Notes: a model not told the origin generated them from the letters alone. Counted from the stretch's first letter, positions 17,909-25,988 are shown. The stretch: 64,000 nucleotides of DNA from Cytophagaceae bacterium (GCA_025455005.1 JALONH010000001.1:186001-250000), one strand, 5' to 3'. Translations and numbers: made by a program.

Positions 17909-18115
17909 GTAGTATGTAAAGCTTCGTAATTAAATTTATTTTTAAATGGAATAAACTTACATAGTGTAAATTTATAAATGCGTAAGAATACGATATAATA
18001 CTACTCTTATAAATGAATGACCAGTTCGGGTTTATCTTTACGAGATGAATTCACCGTTAAAGCGTAATAGAGGCAACAGAATAGATAGATTGAGGTAATA
18101 CGTTACTTTGGAAAT

Positions 18116-18282
18116 ACTACTTGCCATAGTTTTCGATAACAGCACGAACCGAACCATATTTTTCTAACAGCGTTTTAGCAGTATTTTCTTCCACTTGTAA
18201 TTCATCCATAATCATACGTACACCACGGTCGACCAACTTCAAATTGCTCAATTGCATATCTACCATTTTATTTCCTTTTACT
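18116..18282 (-). repeat. Direct repeat copy A: murQ 3' end
   Basis: A 167-bp segment matching 20580-20746 with no gaps and six differences (at 18128, 18138, 18139, 18150, 18158, 18183); the 99 bp from 18184 to 18282 are identical. At five of the six sites copy A has A where copy B has G, as expected for drift of a non-functional copy towards AT. On the minus strand it carries the last 49 codons and stop of murQ, starting at the AGTAAAAGG that is also the repeat edge. It forms the left border of a 2.3-kb insert. Confidence 0.95.
18117..18266 (-). pseudogene. Detached murQ 3' fragment
   Basis: Open from an internal ATG at 18266 for 49 codons (MVDMQLSNLKLVDRG to IENYGK), this is the C-terminal helical domain of N-acetylmuramic acid 6-phosphate etherase without the SIS domain. 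Compared with the copy beside the murQ body it has His to Tyr twice and Ala to Val, changes that look like decay. Unlikely to be functional alone. To its left (18007-18099, minus) lies a 30-codon open stretch ending SSRKDKPELVIHL with no start codon, perhaps the remnant of the gene that once followed murQ. The remaining bases to 17909 show nothing recognisable. Confidence 0.8.
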
Positions 18283-19794
18283 AATTTGGTTATTGTTAAA
18301 TTGATAAGTGAACTTAGGAACTAAAACTGTTTTTAATTTTTGGTCAGGGTATAATTCTTTTTTATAAATGGCGCTGGTACTATTTGTTCCGACCATTACT
18401 CTGCGGGCTATCATGAATGGATAGGCCATAACTTCTTGATTTATGCCTAATCGATTTAAATTATCTTTATGGTCATTGTATAGGACAATATATTTTGAAT
18501 TATAGTATATATAACCGATTGAAACGTAATTATAATAAATAGCATCTGAAGGGTGAGCCAAATATCCAATATTTTGATATTTAGTATATTTGATTTGTTC
18601 AATCATTACTCCGGATTCGTTCATTTCAACCGTTACAATGTTATTGAAACTAGAAATATAACCCATAAGACTTTTATTAGTAGACACGGTAGAGGGATGA
18701 TTGGATGATGATGTTTCAAAACTCTGTTCTATTAACATGGAAATAAAATTTTTACTATTTAATTTTACATCATGTAGTTTATAATTATAAATTTCATTTC
18801 TATTAAGGAATAAGTTTTCATCAAAAGTTCTAGCATCGAATTGATTTAAAAATTCTTTTGAAAAATCTGTATTTACTGAATAAATAAGTTTTTTCTCTGT
18901 TAAATTTAGTTTCGTACAAAAGGATCCTGCAGCAAAATGTGACTTTTTATATGAATATAGACCTACTACATACAAATGAGTCTCATCTGCATCCAATAAC
19001 ATATCAAAATCACTTATAATAAATTGATCATCTAAAATTTCGAATTCAGATATTTTTTGCTCATTTACATTATAGTAACATAATACATGTTTTTCTTCTA
19101 AATTTTTATTTTGCTCATTATCATTTGATTTTATTTCATATGAATATGAAAAAAATAAATTCCCTTTTGAATCTAATTTTCCTAACGTAATAGAAGTCGT
19201 TTCAAAAGGCTTATTTATAGTTGTCGTAAACTCCGACTTTTTGATTAAATCATTGGAGAATAAAGCCCAAAATAACTTCGTAACAGGCTGGTTTTTTTGA
19301 GCCAAACCGATATTTACAATAAAAGTAGATGTATCACTTGATTTTATTTTAGAGTAATAAATTTCATCAGGAGAGTTGATATTTTTAAAAGTCATTAATT
19401 CTTTAAAAGGGGTAGAAAATTTACAGTCTTTTCCGATTAATCGACCATAAAGAGTACTCGTTTTTAGCTTTTTATCGTAATTACTATACAAACAAACAAT
19501 ACCGGTAGAAGTATACCAGTAATTTTCTAGTGATCCAGATTCTTTATAATATGTCGTTGGTATATTTTGTGAGGTAATGACTTCTAAAGAAGGACTTACC
19601 TTTTCTAAAGTTAATGTAAAATCTTTATTTAATTTTGATACATAAAAACCGGACTCATCATGTCCAACAACGTAGGGCATATAAAGATTGTTTGAATACT
19701 TTAAAGTTGGCCCCATAAATGGAGTAACATTCTGTGAGAAACCATTCGTGATAGAATAAATAGAAACGAATAGAAATAAAAGTATTTTTTTCAT
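18268..19794 (-). CDS. Secreted protein of unknown function, possible beta-propeller
   Basis: A 508-residue protein with a signal peptide (MKKILLFLFVSIYSITNGFSQ, cleavage near 21) and a beta-rich body with repeated strands of the type GxFYVSKLN, GNLFFSYSYE, THLYVVGLYS and SKYIVLYND, compatible with a propeller-like or WD-like fold; no catalytic motif is seen and no type IX sorting tail. DNA is clearly more AT-rich than the flanking housekeeping genes. Its last five codons (ISKRK) and stop are read from the edge of the murQ repeat, so the original 3' end seems to have been replaced or trimmed when the segment joined here. Divergent from the barrel gene at 19880. Confidence 0.75.
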   Translation of the reverse strand: MKKILLFLFVSIYSITNGFSQNVTPFMGPTLKYSNNLYMPYVVGHDESGFYVSKLNKDFTLTLEKVSPSLEVITSQNIPTTYYKESGSLENYWYTSTGIVCLYSNYDKKLKTSTLYGRLIGKDCKFSTPFKELMTFKNINSPDEIYYSKIKSSDTSTFIVNIGLAQKNQPVTKLFWALFSNDLIKKSEFTTTINKPFETTSITLGKLDSKGNLFFSYSYEIKSNDNEQNKNLEEKHVLCYYNVNEQKISEFEILDDQFIISDFDMLLDADETHLYVVGLYSYKKSHFAAGSFCTKLNLTEKKLIYSVNTDFSKEFLNQFDARTFDENLFLNRNEIYNYKLHDVKLNSKNFISMLIEQSFETSSSNHPSTVSTNKSLMGYISSFNNIVTVEMNESGVMIEQIKYTKYQNIGYLAHPSDAIYYNYVSIGYIYYNSKYIVLYNDHKDNLNRLGINQEVMAYPFMIARRVMVGTNSTSAIYKKELYPDQKLKTVLVPKFTYQFNNNQISKRK

Positions 19795-19850
19795 AGCATT
19801 AAAAGTTAAACAATTGGATTACTTGTAAATATAAAAATAGTTTTTAAAAT

Positions 19851-19858
19851 TACCTTTG
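19851..19858 (+). promoter_or_regulatory. Bacteroidota -7 element before the 19880 gene
   Basis: TACCTTTG fits TAnnTTTG and ends 21 bp before the ATG at 19880. A TTG at 19823-19825 is a weak -33 candidate with unusually long spacing. Confidence 0.45.
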
Positions 19859-19879
19859 TTCTAAATAAATATTGATGTT

Positions 19880-20578
19880 ATGGCTAAAATCCACCTTTGT
19901 TGTCTTTTCTTTTTAATTAATTCCTCTTGTTTACTTTTTGGTCAAACTAATGTAAATGAGGGAATAGAATATTCAGGTTTTAAACAGAAGTATGATAAAA
20001 ATATATTCAATATAAATGCACTAGGAGTTTTTGTTGGTGATTATAAACTATTTTACGAGAGATTATTAATCAAACATTTATCATGTGTAGTTGGAGCTGG
20101 TGTTACGTATGAAAATTATTTGTATAAATGGAATGTAATTGAAACTAAATATGATAGAACAAATTTAAATTTTCCAAGTTATCAATTAGGATTTTCAGCA
20201 TCCGCAGGATTTAAGTTTTATTTTAATTCTGTTGAATTAAAAGATTCGTACATAGGTGTACTTTATAATTATCTGAACTATAATTATTCATTTGATCAGG
20301 GCTATTTTGGAAATATTAATCCTCCCATTAATGCGTATGAAAGATATAGATCTGTATTCTTAAATTATGGATACATTTGGGATATTACCGGATGGTTTTG
20401 TTTAGAATTTGCAACCGGCTTGGGAATTACGTATAAAGAAGTCTTGGATGTTAATTATAGTACCTATACCTATCGTTACGGATATAAAGTTCCTAACAGT
20501 GAAGAAATAGTAGTTGAATATAATGAAGGAATTTCCCTGTTGCCAAGAATTGGATTACAACTTGGAATTACTTTTTAA
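19880..20578 (+). CDS. Exported beta-barrel-like hypothetical protein in the murQ insert
   Basis: A 232-residue protein with a signal peptide ending LLFGQ (cleavage near 22), then strands such as FVGDYKLFYERLLIKHLSCVVGAGVTYE, consistent with small outer-membrane barrels of the DUF3575 type (resemblance only), and a terminal LQLGITF strand. AT-rich. Its stop codon lies 2 bp from the convergent murQ stop (TAG, complement at 20581), so the insert ends almost exactly at the end of murQ. Unknown function; the divergent partner at 18268 is also exported. Confidence 0.7.
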   Translation: MAKIHLCCLFFLINSSCLLFGQTNVNEGIEYSGFKQKYDKNIFNINALGVFVGDYKLFYERLLIKHLSCVVGAGVTYENYLYKWNVIETKYDRTNLNFPSYQLGFSASAGFKFYFNSVELKDSYIGVLYNYLNYNYSFDQGYFGNINPPINAYERYRSVFLNYGYIWDITGWFCLEFATGLGITYKEVLDVNYSTYTYRYGYKVPNSEEIVVEYNEGISLLPRIGLQLGITF

Positions 20579-20579
20579 C

Positions 20580-20746
20580 ACTACTTGCCATGGTTTTCGA
20601 TGGCAGCACGAACAGAACCATGTTTTTCTAACAGCGTTTTAGCAGTGTTTTCTTCCACTTGTAATTCATCCATAATCATACGTACACCACGGTCGACCAA
20701 CTTCAAATTGCTCAATTGCATATCTACCATTTTATTTCCTTTTACT
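20580..20746 (-). repeat. Direct repeat copy B: murQ 3' end next to the murQ body
   Basis: Partner of 18116-18282 in the same orientation, 161 of 167 positions identical. The right edge (AGTAAAAGG on the minus strand) is joined directly to GGTAGCA of the murQ body, which is where about 25 codons are missing. The left edge coincides with the murQ stop codon. The coincidence of repeat edges with the gene end on one side and with the deletion on the other is the key evidence that both arose in one rearrangement. Confidence 0.95.
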
Positions 20747-21311
20747 TGCTACCCGTTACAAATTCCGGTCCTACGATAACTTCAATGGGAAATTCGCAAG
20801 CGGCTGCTACGGCACTTTCCGGATTACAAACAATGCAACCGGTTGTTATACCCTCAGCACGTGCTCGTTCTAAACCTCCAATAACATAGGGTGTACGACC
20901 GGAGGCGGCTATTCCGATTAACGTATCTTGAGAGTTGATTTGATAATGTTCTAAATCTTTCCACGCTTGTTCTTTATCATCTTCTGCAAATTCTACTGCT
21001 TTACGTATTGCAGTATCTCCACCAGCTATGATTCCCACGACCATCCCTTGAGGAACACCATAAGTAGGCGGGCATTCAGAGGCATCAACAATACCTAAAC
21101 GTCCACTCGTGCCGGCTCCAATATAAAATAAGCGGCCTCCGGTTTTCATTTTAGGTATCACTACTGCAAGTAAACGTTCAATTTGAGGAAGGGCTTTTTC
21201 AACCGCTAATGGAACTGTTTTGTCTTCGGCATTGATGTGGTGCAACAAAGTCGCAACGGACATATTTTCTAAGCCCTCATATGAGGAGGAGGATTCTGTA
21301 ACCGAACTCAT
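20581..21311 (-). pseudogene. murQ: N-acetylmuramic acid 6-phosphate etherase, internally deleted
   Basis: MurQ cleaves the lactyl ether of MurNAc-6-phosphate to GlcNAc-6-phosphate and D-lactate in peptidoglycan recycling. Residues 1-188 are well conserved (ENMSVATLLHHINAEDKTV, YIGAGTSGRLGIVDASECPPTYG, IAASGRTPYVIG, VGPEFVTGS), but the expected STRMKAGTAQKLVLN signature and about 25 residues in all are missing. After GS the frame runs into AAG TAA at about 20742-20747, and the normal continuation VKGNKMVDMQLSN follows out of frame. The first frame therefore ends at 189 residues; intact enzymes have about 270-300. Starts with a 4-bp overlap with the upstream kinase. Probably inactive; a separately translated 49-residue tail from the ATG at 20730 is possible. 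Confidence 0.85.
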
Positions 21312-22156
21312 ATACGATGATTTAGATGGTACTCTTGTAAACCCGGTAGCGGATCGTTAGTGATAACATCCACTTGAACTCCTTTAGATTGTGCCACTTC
21401 TTGGAGATAGGGTTGTAGATGTAAAGCTACGGAACCAATAAATCGTACCGGCACTTTTGTGTGCTGTGTATATTGACAAATACAACGCTCAAATAACAAT
21501 CGAAAGTTTTCAAGGATGAGTTGTTGTATGTAATCATTTGTTTGATGTAAAATGGCAAATGGTGCCAATGAGGCTAAATAGCGATTCGGAAAAGGTTTAC
21601 GATAAATTTTATCCATGATATCCGCTCGTCGATCCGGAGTGAACACTTCAAAACGCTCGCGCATTTCTTTCGGCATCACTTCTCGTAAATAATCCCGAAT
21701 TAGCATCTTGCCCAAATATCCGCCGCTACCTTCATCTCCCATATACAAACCAAGTGAATTAATATTACGCTCTATTTTCTCTCCATTATAATAACACGTA
21801 TTGGAACCGGTTCCACTAATGCAAGCTATCCCTTTTTCTTTACCAAATAAAGAACGGGCTGCTGCTATCAAATCGTTATCCACTTGAATTTTCGATTGAG
21901 GAAAAATGGGTTGAATCGCTTTTTGTACAATGGCTTGTTGTGCCGGTAACTCACACCCGGCACCATAAAAATAAACCGCATCCATTTGCCGTACATCCGG
22001 CATATTAGGAACTAATTCTTTTAATAAATGCTCTGTTATATCATCTGCAGTTTGATAATAGGGATTAATTCCAAGGGTACGAATTTGTATACCTTCTTTT
22101 TCTCCGGTAAATAACCAATTCGTTTTAGTTGAACCACTGTCGACAATAGCGATCAT
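21308..22156 (-). CDS. BadF/BadG-type N-acetyl sugar kinase (GlcNAc/MurNAc kinase-like)
   Basis: A 282-residue ASKHA-fold kinase beginning MIAIVDSGSTKTNW (phosphate-1 loop) with GIACISGTGSNTCYYNGE (phosphate-2) and MGDEGSGGYLGKMLIRDYL, typical of N-acetylglucosamine kinases and of MurK-type kinases. Placed directly upstream of, and overlapping by 4 bp, the murQ gene, it most likely phosphorylates MurNAc (or GlcNAc) to feed the etherase. That partnership is known for MurK-MurQ in other bacteria. The reading frame is intact although murQ is broken. Cytoplasmic. Confidence 0.8.
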   Translation of the reverse strand: MIAIVDSGSTKTNWLFTGEKEGIQIRTLGINPYYQTADDITEHLLKELVPNMPDVRQMDAVYFYGAGCELPAQQAIVQKAIQPIFPQSKIQVDNDLIAAARSLFGKEKGIACISGTGSNTCYYNGEKIERNINSLGLYMGDEGSGGYLGKMLIRDYLREVMPKEMRERFEVFTPDRRADIMDKIYRKPFPNRYLASLAPFAILHQTNDYIQQLILENFRLLFERCICQYTQHTKVPVRFIGSVALHLQPYLQEVAQSKGVQVDVITNDPLPGLQEYHLNHRI

Positions 22157-22225
22157 TTTAAGTATTAAGTATTTTTTAATAATTGTAGATTTTTTGTCAT
22201 AAGACTATGTTCTAGTATTTAAAGA

Positions 22226-22459
22226 CTAAATCAATTTACCTATGGCTTTAAATTTATCAAACACATGTTCGGTATGGGGCGCCGTATTCATTTCTTCCGT
22301 TAAATCTTGTCCGGCCCAGTGTTCATAATGTTTTCCATTGCGCCACAACTTAGAAACTGTCACATCATAAATCAAACCTTGATAGGCACACCAGATTTCC
22401 GGTTTGTCTTGTCCATTGCGTAAAGCTAACTGCGCTTTGGTGTATTCAGGTAAAGACAT
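22226..22459 (-). CDS. Small cytochrome b5-like heme/steroid-binding domain protein
   Basis: A 77-residue single-domain protein: LPEYTKAQLALRNGQDKPEIWCAYQGLIYDVTVSKLW then NGKHYEHWAGQDLTEEMNTAPHTEHVFDKF. The pattern WxxGxHxxHxAGxDLTxEMxxAPH is that of small bacterial cytochrome b5-like proteins, where the His residues may bind heme; the eukaryotic HPGG motif is absent. No signal peptide or membrane anchor. Start ATG at 22459 is 2 bp after the stop of the arginase-fold gene, so the two are likely co-transcribed. Partner and function are unknown. Confidence 0.75.
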   Translation of the reverse strand: MSLPEYTKAQLALRNGQDKPEIWCAYQGLIYDVTVSKLWRNGKHYEHWAGQDLTEEMNTAPHTEHVFDKFKAIGKLI

Positions 22460-22461
22460 TA

Positions 22462-23619
22462 TCAAATCAGTTTAGCGTGTGTATTAATCCATCGATAGGG
22501 AAGCTCACCTTTATTTGCTGTTACATAATCCGTATAGGCACACGGCACGATCGAATTACGTGCGAGTTGTTTTTTGTAACTCGGGTAGGGTACTTCCATC
22601 CACCATTTTTCTGTACTTAAATGTTTATAGAATGTGAGTTGATGGGGTTCTCCGGGAAGAGGAACGATATACCGCATGAAATGTTTGCTATCAAATGATT
22701 CTTCCGGTTTACGGTGATAATACCCTTCTATAAAATACCAAATCATGGTGGCTACAACAGATGCCGTAATACCTCTTTCATCGTATTCGGGATTATACTC
22801 ATAAATACCTAAGGAGGTCAACTTCGTATTAATACCGGCATACCAACACAATTGGCAGGCTTCTTCACCACTTAAACCAAACGGTTGAGCGGCAGCATTC
22901 CCCGGTGCATCGGATGCTCGGATCGCTGTAATATCAAAACTCATCATATCCGCACTACGAATCACCGGTTCCATCTCGCTTATGTTCTCCTTTAATTGAC
23001 CGATTCGATAACTTTCAAAATACAACTTTTCCAAAACATTAATGGTTTCGCTGTCAGTCAGAAAACTTTGATAGGCCAAATGACTATAGTTAAATAAGTA
23101 ATTAGGCTCATGCACTAACATTCGATGTGTATGGTGCTTGCTCATATCATCTGTAGCGGCTTGCATATCCATAAAACTATCAACCGTCAGCACAGAAATA
23201 AATTGTTCTGAGCCTTGATATGCCCAGAATTGTGCTAAGTCTATATCATGCGATCCTCCTAGTAAAACAGGCACAACGTTTATCTGTAAAAGATATTCCA
23301 CTACTTCTTTGATGCGCAGGTAACTCTCTTCGGTAGTAACACCTTGCCGAATATTTCCTAAGTCCGCAATGCGATAACTTCCTGTCCCTTTTTTTAAACG
23401 ATATAGTTTTTTTCGGACAGCATCGGCTGCTTTTTCTACCCCTTTATTCGTAAGCGTACCACCGGATTCGGATATTCCAATAATCGCTATATCGATATCG
23501 TGTATTTCCGGAAAGGTTTGAGTATACGTACTGATAGAGTGAAAGAAAAGAAAGGGGTCGAGTAGCTCAGACGCCGTTAATTCTGTTGAAACAGGATCGA
23601 AAAAGATTCTTACATTCAT
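22462..23619 (-). CDS. Arginase/agmatinase-fold protein with an incomplete metal centre
   Basis: A 385-residue ureohydrolase-superfamily protein. Family motifs align as GGSHD (121-125, usual GGDHS), VDSFMDM (146-152, usual DAHxD) and SFDITAIRASDAPG (227-240, usual SFDxDxxDPxxxPG). The ligands equivalent to rat arginase H101, D124, D128 and D232 (site A) are kept as H124, D147, D151 and D229, but those equivalent to H126 and D234 (site B) are Phe149 and Thr231. It may therefore be mono-metal, altered or non-catalytic. Database labels for such proteins are usually formimidoylglutamase. Upstream of the b5-like gene with a 2-bp gap. Confidence 0.75.
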   Translation of the reverse strand: MNVRIFFDPVSTELTASELLDPFLFFHSISTYTQTFPEIHDIDIAIIGISESGGTLTNKGVEKAADAVRKKLYRLKKGTGSYRIADLGNIRQGVTTEESYLRIKEVVEYLLQINVVPVLLGGSHDIDLAQFWAYQGSEQFISVLTVDSFMDMQAATDDMSKHHTHRMLVHEPNYLFNYSHLAYQSFLTDSETINVLEKLYFESYRIGQLKENISEMEPVIRSADMMSFDITAIRASDAPGNAAAQPFGLSGEEACQLCWYAGINTKLTSLGIYEYNPEYDERGITASVVATMIWYFIEGYYHRKPEESFDSKHFMRYIVPLPGEPHQLTFYKHLSTEKWWMEVPYPSYKKQLARNSIVPCAYTDYVTANKGELPYRWINTHAKLI

Positions 23620-23672
23620 ATATAAAAGCTATGCTCAGCAAAGATATTCAAAAGCAGGCAATCCACACTATA

Positions 23673-24653
23673 TCAACGAAACCATTCTTTCCACGTCCCC
23701 TTATAATAATTATACTTAAGTGTGCCGGGCAATGCTTTCCAAAAATACTTATTCAAATGCGTCGCAAAACTGGGTTGCATATAACAATTGATGGCGCACC
23801 CCTCACATTCCGGTAAAGTACCTTCTAAGGCCACCCATTGCTGGACTTCCGCGCTTTTATACAACGTTTCTAAATTTCCTTGGATAGGAAATTGTTTTGT
23901 TCCCAAGTGGTAACAGGGCACCGACAATTCATTCTCCGGAGTTATGACAATGGTAGTAGACGCCGCTTTGCAAACAGGGTGTTCTCGGTGATTACCGCCA
24001 TCTAAGCGTAATTCAATAAAAGCATCGTTAAGGTAGATATACGGTTTTTTCCCCCATTGTCTAAGTTGTTGTAGTCGTGGACCGTCTAAATTTTTTCCGG
24101 TATCGACTTCATTGTATTCAAATGCCGGATTCAAAAGAAGCAGTAACTTTCGAGGTAACGTGATGTTATGATAAATCTTTTCGATTTGAGACAAGTTGGA
24201 TTCAAACACTGTACACAATACATCCGGCCGCTCTCCAATGCTCAGGGCTACATCCAAGGATTCTAATACAAAATCAAAACAGGCGACACCCCGCATTTGA
24301 TCATGGGTTGCTTTATCGGCAGCATCCAAAGAAAAATGTAACATATCAATTAAACCTTTCAGTTCTTTTGCACGCTTGGGGTAAAGTAAACCATTACTCG
24401 TAACCGTAGTGATCATCCCATGAGATTTAGCGATGTAAAGGAGTTCGGGAAGTTGTCGGTGCAATAAAGGTTCACCACCCGTGAAATCTATTATTTTAAC
24501 ACCAAGCCGTTTTAGGTGGCGAATATTTTCGTTTACTTGATCAGGTGTAACGTAAGGGGAGGGTTTTTCCCAAATATCACAAAAATGACAGGTAGCATTG
24601 CACCGGTAGGTAACATAGTAATTGCATAAAACCGGATGGGAGACCAAGCGCAT
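23673..24653 (-). CDS. Radical SAM protein with C-terminal SPASM/twitch-like cysteines
   Basis: A 326-residue radical SAM enzyme. The 4Fe-4S motif is C18-x3-C22-x2-C25 (RCNATCHFCDIW), followed by FTGGEPLL (SAM contact), TSNG and SLDAADKATHD. A second set of cysteines near the C-terminus (VCKAAST, SVPCYHLG, LPECEGCAINC) suggests an auxiliary cluster as in SPASM or twitch proteins. Substrate unknown; no peptide precursor was found next to it. Starts ATG at 24653 and lies 53 bp upstream of the arginase-fold gene, likely the same transcript. Confidence 0.85.
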   Translation of the reverse strand: MRLVSHPVLCNYYVTYRCNATCHFCDIWEKPSPYVTPDQVNENIRHLKRLGVKIIDFTGGEPLLHRQLPELLYIAKSHGMITTVTSNGLLYPKRAKELKGLIDMLHFSLDAADKATHDQMRGVACFDFVLESLDVALSIGERPDVLCTVFESNLSQIEKIYHNITLPRKLLLLLNPAFEYNEVDTGKNLDGPRLQQLRQWGKKPYIYLNDAFIELRLDGGNHREHPVCKAASTTIVITPENELSVPCYHLGTKQFPIQGNLETLYKSAEVQQWVALEGTLPECEGCAINCYMQPSFATHLNKYFWKALPGTLKYNYYKGTWKEWFR

Positions 24654-24858
24654 GAGACAATCGGAAGTATCGAAAGATACACATAAAGCGAGAAAAAAAG
24701 GCTATAAATAGTGGAAATAGGCTTTAAAAGGCACATTTTGAATACTTGGGGCGGCAATTGTGGAATAGATTCATCGAAAAAAGAATGGATTTTAGTATAT
24801 TTACTCCTTATTCTTTTATTACAAAACTGTTTACGAACGTATCTAAAGTAAAATAAGT

Positions 24859-25956
24859 ATGGTTGACAATGTAAAAAGTGCTACCCTAACGGGAGTTATC
24901 ACCGGGGACAAAGTACAGGAAGTATTTAAAGCAGCGAAAAAAGCAAACGTAGCCTTTCCTGCTGTTAACGTAATCAATACCAGTACCGTGAATGCGGTTA
25001 TGGAAGCTGCAAAAGCAGTCAATTCTCCGGTATTTATTCAATTCTCTAATGGTGGTGCACAATTTTATGCCGGAAAAGGTTTATCTAATGCCGGTGAAAA
25101 AGCAGCGATAGCCGGTGGTATTTCCGGTGCACAACACGTTCATTTGCTAGCAGAACAATATGGTGTTGGTGTGTTTTTGCATACTGACCATGCCGCCAAA
25201 AAATTATTACCTTGGATAGATGGTTTATTAGATGCCGGTGAGAAATTTTATAAAACACATGGCAAACCATTGTACTCTTCCCACATGTTGGATTTATCCG
25301 AAGAACCCTTACATGAGAATATTGAAATTTGTAAGAAGTACTTAGAGCGCATGAGCAAACTAGGTATGACCTTAGAAATAGAATTAGGTGTAACAGGAGG
25401 AGAAGAAGATGGGGTAGATAATACAGGAGTTGATAATAGTAAATTATATACACAACCGGAAGAAGTGTCATACGCCTACGAAGAGTTGATGAAAGTTAGT
25501 GATAAATTCACCATTGCGGCTGCCTTCGGAAATGTACATGGTGTTTACAAATCCGGAAGTGTTAAATTATCTCCGAAAATTTTGAAAAATTCTCAAGACT
25601 TCGTTATTAAAAAATACAACTTACAAGATAGCGAACCATTGAACTTTGTATTCCACGGAGGTTCAGGGTCGACTCAAGAAGAAATCAGAGAAGCGATTTC
25701 ATATGGTGTTATCAAAATGAATATCGATACCGATTTACAATGGGCATTCTGGGAAGGGGTATTGAATAATTATAAAGCAAACGAAGCGTATCTTCAAGGT
25801 CAGATTGGAAATCCAAAAGGAGAAGACCAACCAAACAAAAAGTACTACGACCCACGTGTATGGTTACGCAAAGGCGAAGATACTTTTGTAGCACGCCTGA
25901 AAAAAGCATTCGAAGATTTGAATGCTATCAATGCGAACGAAAAAATGTGGAACTAG
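24859..25956 (+). CDS. fbaA: Class II fructose-bisphosphate aldolase
   Basis: A 365-residue zinc aldolase of the E. coli FbaA type (class IIA). Catalytic Asp110 and zinc ligand His111 are in FLHTDHAAKK, the Glu-rich loop is EIELGVTGGEEDGVDN, and later His ligands are seen in AAFGNVHGVYK and FVFHGGSGST. It interconverts fructose 1,6-bisphosphate and DHAP plus glyceraldehyde 3-phosphate. Monocistronic, with its own terminator. Length matches the family (about 355-360). Confidence 0.96.
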   Translation: MVDNVKSATLTGVITGDKVQEVFKAAKKANVAFPAVNVINTSTVNAVMEAAKAVNSPVFIQFSNGGAQFYAGKGLSNAGEKAAIAGGISGAQHVHLLAEQYGVGVFLHTDHAAKKLLPWIDGLLDAGEKFYKTHGKPLYSSHMLDLSEEPLHENIEICKKYLERMSKLGMTLEIELGVTGGEEDGVDNTGVDNSKLYTQPEEVSYAYEELMKVSDKFTIAAAFGNVHGVYKSGSVKLSPKILKNSQDFVIKKYNLQDSEPLNFVFHGGSGSTQEEIREAISYGVIKMNIDTDLQWAFWEGVLNNYKANEAYLQGQIGNPKGEDQPNKKYYDPRVWLRKGEDTFVARLKKAFEDLNAINANEKMWN

Positions 25957-25988
25957 TTTTTAGTTTTTAAAATACTTTCTATATTTGA

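Noticed and set aside
18116-20746. Insertion sequence or composite transposon bordered by the repeats
   Set aside because: No transposase and no terminal inverted repeats; the repeats are coding sequence of murQ, not an IS.
18116-20746. Simple tandem duplication
   Set aside because: A tandem duplication should also copy DNA beside the repeat on one side; the sequence left of copy A differs from that left of copy B.
20585-20779. Plus-strand ORF across the murQ repeat
   Set aside because: Antisense of the murQ 3' end; the minus-strand reading is the recognisable protein.
25085-25471. 128-codon minus-strand ORF inside fbaA
   Set aside because: Antisense of a clear aldolase; low-complexity Leu/Tyr translation.
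25980-25987. TATATTTG as a promoter for the giant gene at 26043
   Set aside because: A strong terminator lies directly after it, so transcription from it would be expected to stop; kept only as a note.
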